Part shown: in pieces, positions 58,557 to 64,000 of the stretch | Layout: each line of letters opens with the position of its first letter | Position numbering within the stretch: the first letter of the stretch is position 1 | DNA from: CAVWDU01 sp963840725 | GTDB lineage: Bacteria > Pseudomonadota > Gammaproteobacteria > Pseudomonadales > Halieaceae | DNA: 64,000 nt | NCBI GenBank assembly: GCA_963840725.1 | Contig: CAWIZY010000022.1 | Location: 1-64,000, forward strand | Direction: 5' to 3' | Program-made: the position numbers and the translations under genes | The notes under the pieces: model-generated | What the model was told of the DNA's origin: nothing | Databases searched by the model: none | The model's input: only the letters and a program-made list of their open reading frames with translations

Positions 58557-60445
58557 ATTCCGGTTCGGGCTCGGGCTCAGGCCCGGGCGTGGGCATGGGC
58601 GCTAAAGTGTGGCGACTGATTGGATGGGCCTGGGCTGGCCTGACCCGGTTACGCCAGACGCTTGCCAACCTGCTTTTTATTGTCGTGCTGGTCTGCCTGG
58701 CTCTCCTTGTCATAGGCCGGGCTCCCCCACCGACACCCGCCCCAGCCGCTTTGCTGCTCAACCCTGCCGGACGGATAGTCGACCAGAGATCCCCCGTGGA
58801 GCCTCTGGAATTGCTGTCGGGTGCGGCTGCACCGATGGAAGCCGAGGTCCTGTTGCAGGATGTGCTCGACGCCATTGATCTCGCCGCCGAAGATCCCGCT
58901 ATCAGCGCGCTGGTGCTGCAGCTCGATTACCTTCTGGCGGTCGGTCTCAGCAAGACGCAGGAAATACGGCCCGCCCTGAACCGTTTCAGAGATAGCGGGA
59001 AACCGATAGTCGCCCTGGGCGATTTTTTCAGTCAGGACCAGTATCTGTTGGCCAGTCAGGCTGACGAGGTCATTATGCATCCCATGGGTGCGCTGCTGCT
59101 GGCGGGTTTTGGTAGTTACCGCAATTACTATCATGATGCGCTGGAAAAGCTCTCGGTGAGCGTACACGTTTTCAAAGCCGGTGAGCACAAGTCAATGGCG
59201 GAGCCATTTCTTCGCAACGACATGTCCCCGGCGGAGCGGCAAATCACGCAACGCTGGCTGCGAGACCTTTGGGGGCAGTATACCGGGATGGTCGAGACCC
59301 ACAGGCGGCTGGCTCCTGGAATGCTGGACGCCTATATCAACGATTACCCCCAGCGTCTGGCGGAACAAGGAGGTGACCCCGCGGCCACTGCGCTGTCCTG
59401 GAACCTGGTGGATCAACTGCTAACCCGGGATGAATCCAACCGCTACCTGGTGGCGAAAGTCGGCGCCGCAGACAAAGCGGGCCACTACCAGTCAATAGGC
59501 TTTGAGCAGTACCTGGCCGCGAACGTGTCGGCTGCGGCGGGGCAGCGGGGTGAGCCCCGTGTAGCGGTCATTACTGCACAGGGTGACATTCTGCCCGGGG
59601 AGCAAGCGCCCGGCAGCATTGGCGGAGACTCATTGGTCAGGTTGATTCGTGCGACAGCGGAGCGGGAGGGGGTCGAGGCCCTGGTGCTTCGCATTAACAG
59701 CGGCGGTGGCAGTGTGTTCGCCTCTGACATTATTCGCAGTGAGTTGGACCGGGTGCAGGCCGAAGGCATGCCGCTAGTGGTCTCCATGGGTGCTATTGCT
59801 GCGTCGGGCGGCTATTACATCGCCGCTGGGGCTGACCAGGTATGGGCGACTCCCGCGACGCTGACCGGCAGTATTGGTGTCTTTGCCGCCTTTCCCACGG
59901 TCGAGCGGCTGCTGGCCCGTGGCGGTGTGTATACCGATGGCGTTGGCACTACCGCGCTGTCGGGATCACTGCGGCTTGATCGCCCGCTCAACCCGGAGCT
60001 GGCGGCGGCACTCACCAGTACGGTGGATTTCACCTACCGGGGTTTCCTGGAGCGAGTGGCGGCCGGCCGGCGGATGACCACCGAGGCGGTCGATGCTGTC
60101 GCTCAGGGGAGGGTCTGGAGTGCGGGTGATGCCCTGGAACACGGGCTGATTGATCGCCTGGGTGGACTGGACGATGCGGTGGAGGCCGCCGCCGGGCTGG
60201 CCCATCTCACTGATTATGCGGTCGACCATGTCGGCTATCCCGTCTCCGCCGGCAGCCTGGTGCTGGAGCGGTTGCTTGACCGTATGCAATGGCTGCCATC
60301 GCCCCAGCGTCGTTCGTCTGCGCCAACAGCACTTTGGACTGGTATGTGGCAGTCCGCGCTCCATATGGCTGACGAAGTCACCGGTTTTGCTGATCCCGGG
60401 CACCTTTATATGCGGTGCCTGCCTTGCACGACGTTTGCCCGCTGA
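58553..60445 (+). CDS. sppA: Signal peptide peptidase SppA (67K type)
   Basis: This inner-membrane serine protease of up to 630 residues degrades cleaved signal peptides. One TM (LANLLFIVVLVCLALLVIG) is followed by two ClpP-like repeats. The catalytic Lys is in VHVFKAGEHKSMAEPF in the first repeat, and the Ser in SMGAIAASGGYYIAAGAD in the second. The TTG at 58553 overlaps the upstream stop (TTGA). An ATG at 58595 would remove a Gly-Ser repeat and is also plausible. Confidence 0.88.
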   Translation: MNSGSGSGSGPGVGMGAKVWRLIGWAWAGLTRLRQTLANLLFIVVLVCLALLVIGRAPPPTPAPAALLLNPAGRIVDQRSPVEPLELLSGAAAPMEAEVLLQDVLDAIDLAAEDPAISALVLQLDYLLAVGLSKTQEIRPALNRFRDSGKPIVALGDFFSQDQYLLASQADEVIMHPMGALLLAGFGSYRNYYHDALEKLSVSVHVFKAGEHKSMAEPFLRNDMSPAERQITQRWLRDLWGQYTGMVETHRRLAPGMLDAYINDYPQRLAEQGGDPAATALSWNLVDQLLTRDESNRYLVAKVGAADKAGHYQSIGFEQYLAANVSAAAGQRGEPRVAVITAQGDILPGEQAPGSIGGDSLVRLIRATAEREGVEALVLRINSGGGSVFASDIIRSELDRVQAEGMPLVVSMGAIAASGGYYIAAGADQVWATPATLTGSIGVFAAFPTVERLLARGGVYTDGVGTTALSGSLRLDRPLNPELAAALTSTVDFTYRGFLERVAAGRRMTTEAVDAVAQGRVWSAGDALEHGLIDRLGGLDDAVEAAAGLAHLTDYAVDHVGYPVSAGSLVLERLLDRMQWLPSPQRRSSAPTALWTGMWQSALHMADEVTGFADPGHLYMRCLPCTTFAR

Positions 60446-60545
60446 TGTCAGGCAGGCAATGTTTCGAGTCGCGCAGCGGTGGTACCTTCAGCGCAGCCCT
60501 TGCCTCTGAGGGCAATGTGTCGGTCCGGTATCGTCGAGTGCACCC

Positions 60546-62072
60546 GTGTCAGTGATAGGTCCGGGAGGCCGTCTCGGCCGGCGGCAACTCCTGGCGTGCG
60601 CCGCCGGTTCGGCGATGGTTTCGCTCGCCGCGGGTGCCATGACTATACCGCGATCCGCCGTGTCCTCCTGGGACATTTTCACCGATGTCCTGGTCGTGGG
60701 TTCGGGCGCAGCGGGCGTTTGCGCGGCACTGGGGGCGCGCGCGCAGGATGCGCGGGTCCTGCTGATTGAATCCCTGGCGGGATTTGGGGGTACAACGGCG
60801 CTGTCTCCAGGCGTTGTCTATGCGGGTGGGGGAACAGCATTGCAGCGCTCGCTCGCTATCGAAGATTCGGTAGAGGCGATGTATGACTTTTTATTGGCGA
60901 TTGGCAGCCCTCATCAGCCGCTGGACAAGTTGCAGCGCTACTGCGAAGAGAGTGCGGCGCATTTTGACTGGCTGGTCGCCCAGGGCCTTTCCTACGGGAA
61001 CCGGCTGAGTGAGGCTGGCGGACTCCCCGGTGAGACCGATTCCCTGTTTTATTCGGGCAATGAATTGGCCTGGCCGGCCAGGGATTTGGCAGCCCCGGCG
61101 CCGCGAGGTCATGTGCCACAGGGCTTGTGGGGCAGCGGTGGGCTGACCCTGATGGAGGCGCTGCTGGGCCGAGCAGTCAAAGCCCGGGTAGGACTGCAGG
61201 CCAACGCCCGAGCAGAGCAACTGGTGGTAGAGAGTGATGGCCGTATTGCCGGTGCCTTGATCGATGTGGCGGGTGCGCGTCGGCTGGTGCGGACCCGCCG
61301 AGGCGTGGTGTTGGCCGCCGGGGGCTTTATTCGCAACCGCGAGATGGTGCGCCGCTGCGCTCCGCAATTGTACGACTGTGCCGGGCTCTGGGGCAGCGCG
61401 GGCGACCAGGGCGGCGGCATCAATATGGGTATTGCAGCGGGCGCCGCGAGTCAGCGTATGCATCAGGGCCTGGTTATGATCTCGGCCGCAGGAAATCAAA
61501 ACATCGCATCCGGTGTGCTGGTGAATGCCTCGGGTCAGCGGTTTGTGGCGGAAGACTCCTTCGCGGGCATATTGGGCGATGCCATCGGCTATCACCAGGG
61601 TGGGAGGGCCTGGCTGATCACGGACAATAACTTGGTGTTGCCCGGGGAAAGTTCTGGTTTACGTCAACAGGCAACGGCCAACAGTATCGGCGATATCGCT
61701 GTTGCACTGGGTCTCCCGCGCGGGATCTTGCAGCAGACCGTGGCTTACTACAATCGGCATGCGGCTAATGGCATCGATCCGCTGTTTCGCAAGCAGCCGC
61801 CGGGACTGCGACCACTGCAGGGGCCACCTTACCGCGCGTGGGATCTGTCGGTCTTCGATGATCATTGCCATGCACATACCTTGGGCGGGCTGCACACCGC
61901 GCCAGACGGTCAGGTGCTGAGCAGTCTCGGTGAGACGATACCGGGTCTGTATGCGGCGGGTCGCACTACCGCGGGTCTGCCTGGAGCGCCCTATGCCGCC
62001 CGAGGCCTATCTATCGGCGATTGCAGTTTTTTTGGCCGCCTTGCGGGTGCAGCGGTAGCTCGCGAGCCTTAA
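60546..62072 (+). CDS. Tat-exported FAD-dependent dehydrogenase (KstD/FrdA-like)
   Basis: This 508-residue flavoprotein has a twin-arginine signal (LGRRQLLACAAGSAMVSLAAGAM), the FAD loop LVVGSGAAGVCAALGA, a second FAD block GETIPGLYAAGRTTAGLPG, and VVLAAGGFIRNREMV. It belongs to the fumarate reductase/3-ketosteroid delta-1-dehydrogenase superfamily. The substrate cannot be inferred. The GTG at 60546 is 100 bp after sppA. Confidence 0.82.
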   Translation: MSVIGPGGRLGRRQLLACAAGSAMVSLAAGAMTIPRSAVSSWDIFTDVLVVGSGAAGVCAALGARAQDARVLLIESLAGFGGTTALSPGVVYAGGGTALQRSLAIEDSVEAMYDFLLAIGSPHQPLDKLQRYCEESAAHFDWLVAQGLSYGNRLSEAGGLPGETDSLFYSGNELAWPARDLAAPAPRGHVPQGLWGSGGLTLMEALLGRAVKARVGLQANARAEQLVVESDGRIAGALIDVAGARRLVRTRRGVVLAAGGFIRNREMVRRCAPQLYDCAGLWGSAGDQGGGINMGIAAGAASQRMHQGLVMISAAGNQNIASGVLVNASGQRFVAEDSFAGILGDAIGYHQGGRAWLITDNNLVLPGESSGLRQQATANSIGDIAVALGLPRGILQQTVAYYNRHAANGIDPLFRKQPPGLRPLQGPPYRAWDLSVFDDHCHAHTLGGLHTAPDGQVLSSLGETIPGLYAAGRTTAGLPGAPYAARGLSIGDCSFFGRLAGAAVAREP

Positions 62073-62115
62073 GACTGGTGTTGCGGGAGGGAGGCCTTTT
62101 CGGCACAGTTGCAGC

Positions 62116-62847
62116 ATGTGCGGACGATTCAATGTCATAGACAACCCCGGTTTGCGTCAGCTGCTGCGTGATCTCGGTATTGACCTCGCAATGCCTGCAG
62201 GGGTCAATATAGCACCCACTGAGCCCATCCAGTTGGTGCGTCGCGAACCGGTAGGCGGCATCGGTGAGGGTGCCGAGCTGATTTCCCGGGTGGATGCTGC
62301 CCGCTGGTGGTTGACGCCCAGTTGGGCACCTCAAGTAGATCAGAAATACGCCATGTTCAATGCGCGCAGTGAAACCCTGTCAAGCAGCCGGGCATTTCGG
62401 CGCCCTTTTGCCCGCCAGCGCGGCGTGGTTCCCATGAGCAGTTTTATCGAATGGCGGCAGGAAGGAGCAGCCAAGCAGCCCTGGTTGATCACCAGTGACA
62501 GCGGTGCCCTGGCCGTCGCCGCCCTGTGGGATCTCTGGACGGATGAGGCCGGGGGCTCCGTGCTTTTGTCCTGTGCGCTGGTGACCACGGCGGCGACGTC
62601 GGAATTTGCCCCCTGGCATAAGCGGATGCCGGTTTTACTGACCGCTGATGAGTGCGACCGATGGCTGGACAATCGGCAGCCTGTGCAAGAGGATGATGTT
62701 CTTTTCCGCAGTGAGCTGAAATTCCCGCTGCATCTCGCACCGCTTGCGCCAGCAATTGGTAATGCGAGGAACAAAGACCCGTCACTGTTACGCCCGGTGT
62801 CCAGGCCGGTTTGCCTGAAATCTGGCCGGGTGCAGAGCGACTCCTAG
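62116..62847 (+). CDS. yedK: SRAP-family abasic-site DNA-protein crosslinker (YedK)
   Basis: This 243-residue SOS-response-associated peptidase begins MCGRF; Cys2 forms the thiazolidine crosslink to abasic sites in single-stranded DNA. NIAPTEPIQLV, FNARSET, SFIEWRQEG and APWHKRMPVLL (catalytic His) are the family blocks. No LexA box is evident in the 44 bp upstream. Confidence 0.93.
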   Translation: MCGRFNVIDNPGLRQLLRDLGIDLAMPAGVNIAPTEPIQLVRREPVGGIGEGAELISRVDAARWWLTPSWAPQVDQKYAMFNARSETLSSSRAFRRPFARQRGVVPMSSFIEWRQEGAAKQPWLITSDSGALAVAALWDLWTDEAGGSVLLSCALVTTAATSEFAPWHKRMPVLLTADECDRWLDNRQPVQEDDVLFRSELKFPLHLAPLAPAIGNARNKDPSLLRPVSRPVCLKSGRVQSDS

Positions 62848-62999
62848 TGCCACCTTGCCGACTTCGCTGGTCCGGCTTCGTCACCGGGTCTGTAAACCAG
62901 GTAATCGACCTGCAGTATTTGGCCTCTGTAAACTCCGCCGTTGCAGGGCGGCAACCCCGCCTGCTAAGGTTGCCGCTGAAAAACCAACAGGAAAAGACC

Positions 63000-64000
63000 A
63001 TGTCAGAGCAGACACAATCACGTCGCATACGATCGCTGATCACCGCCGACGGCCAACTGGAACTCTCACTGGAAACCGTTGCTGTACCTGAACCCGGCCC
63101 CGACGAGGTGGTGGTGCGCATGGAGGCGGCTCCTATTAACCCCTCGGACCTGGCCCTGTTGCTGGGCCCGGCGGATATCAGTAAGGCCACCGTGTCCGGG
63201 GGAGCTGATGACCCGATTTTAAGGGCGCCCATTCCGGAGAAACTGCGCCCTATGGTCAAGGGCCGCATTGGTCAGCCCAGCGCAGTGGGCAATGAAGGTG
63301 CAGGGGTGGTGGTGGCCGCAGGCAGTTCGGAGGGCGCTCAGGCGCTAATGGGGAAAACCGTGGCGGTCGCCGGGGGCGATATGTTCGCTCAATATCGGGT
63401 AGTCAATGTGTTTATGGCGATCCCGATGGAGGCCGGTGTAACACCCCGGGAAGCCGCCTCCAGTTTCGTCAATCCGATGACCGCATTGGGTATGGTTGAA
63501 ACGATGCGGGACGAGGGATTTGCTGGGCTGGTACACACCGCCGCAGCGTCGAATCTTGGGCAGATGCTTAATCGGATATGTCTTGCGGATGACATCAATC
63601 TGATCAATATCGTGCGTAAACCGGAACAGGAGACGCTGTTGCGGGACATCGGCGCCAGCCGGATAGTCAACTCCAGCAGCGACAGCTACCATGCCGAGCT
63701 TACTGCAGCCATTGCAGAGACCGGCATCTATCTGGCCTTCGACGCGACCGGCGGTGGTCGCACTGCGAATTCCATTCTCACCTGTATGGAAGCCGCCGCG
63801 GCCAGTGGTATGGAATATAATCGCTATGGCTCCGATACAATGAAAAAGGTCTACGTGTATGGCCGGCTTGACCTCTCGCCCATGGAACTGACTGCGGCTT
63901 ACGGCTTCGCTTTCAGTGTTAGTGGCTGGTTGTTGACGCCGTTTCTGCAGAAGATCGGGCTTGAGAGAATGGGCCAATTGCAGCAGCGTGTAGCGCGAGA
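63000..64000 (+). CDS. Medium-chain zinc-type dehydrogenase, truncated by window end
   Basis: At least 333 residues of an MDR-superfamily oxidoreductase: an N-terminal GroES-like domain (PGPDEVVVRMEAAPINPSDLALLLG), then a Rossmann half with LVHTAAASNLGQMLNRIC. The catalytic zinc ligands of ADHs are not evident, which fits a quinone-oxidoreductase-like member. The start follows caggaaaagacc. It runs off the right edge, so its end and full length are unknown. Confidence 0.8.
   Translation, partial: MSEQTQSRRIRSLITADGQLELSLETVAVPEPGPDEVVVRMEAAPINPSDLALLLGPADISKATVSGGADDPILRAPIPEKLRPMVKGRIGQPSAVGNEGAGVVVAAGSSEGAQALMGKTVAVAGGDMFAQYRVVNVFMAIPMEAGVTPREAASSFVNPMTALGMVETMRDEGFAGLVHTAAASNLGQMLNRICLADDINLINIVRKPEQETLLRDIGASRIVNSSSDSYHAELTAAIAETGIYLAFDATGGGRTANSILTCMEAAAASGMEYNRYGSDTMKKVYVYGRLDLSPMELTAAYGFAFSVSGWLLTPFLQKIGLERMGQLQQRVAR

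Overview
The window reads as chromosome from a marine gammaproteobacterium, most likely near the Halieaceae (OM60/NOR5) or another Cellvibrionales-like group. This is inferred from gene order and protein style, not from a search. Support comes from conserved gammaproteobacterial blocks: metG beside rnfABCDGE and divergent from mrp-dcd; purMN divergent from DUF2066-AI-2E-hda; holD-like-rimI; arsC-wrbA-DUF2069. The tail of an rRNA operon also lies at the left edge. G+C is fairly high. I saw no phage, insertion sequence, CRISPR array or tRNA gene.

Layout. 1-196: a terminator that should follow a 5S gene just outside the window, then a 5S 3'-end fragment and a second copy of the terminator. 188-9123: accessory metabolism, with a threonine-aldolase remnant, a haloalkane dehalogenase, a DJ-1/PfpI protein, a secreted amidohydrolase, a sulfotransferase, a Cache-HAMP-HD-GYP sensor and a PLP lyase. 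9243-15669: a large Ig-like lipoprotein, an atypical Nramp protein, a glycosyltransferase and the holD-like/rimI pair. 15733-25028: Rnf complex, metG, mrp, dcd. 25036-31830: purine genes, hda and an OmpA-type porin. 31871-39184: amino-acid transamination and indolepyruvate oxidation (omega-amidase, aminotransferase, Lrp, IOR, ilvE). 39192-45434: a queuosine-precursor transporter, an SDR, a PTPS-like protein, PrlC, ThpR and an SrmB-like helicase. 45600-52735: an unusual block with a dicarboxylate-symporter/solute-binding fusion behind a strong hairpin, a signal-peptide-bearing phosphatase-kinase fusion, and two convergent ATP/ADP-translocase-like carriers. 53051-64000: quinone reductase, cysK, a TlpA-like lipoprotein, yihY, arsC-wrbA-DUF2069-sppA, a flavoprotein, an SRAP protein and a truncated dehydrogenase.

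The most interesting candidate system is 47830-52735. An exported protein joins a calcineurin-like phosphatase to a PI3/4K- or Fam20-like kinase domain. Two nucleotide-exchange-type carriers sit beside it and could supply ATP to the periplasm. This is a hypothesis from domain reading and proximity.

Several otherwise recognisable genes carry single- or two-base indels: the dehalogenase start, rnfC, thpR at a G10 run, and the phosphatase-kinase gene four times within about 200 bp. Some may be assembly or sequencing errors, so the broken-gene calls below are provisional.
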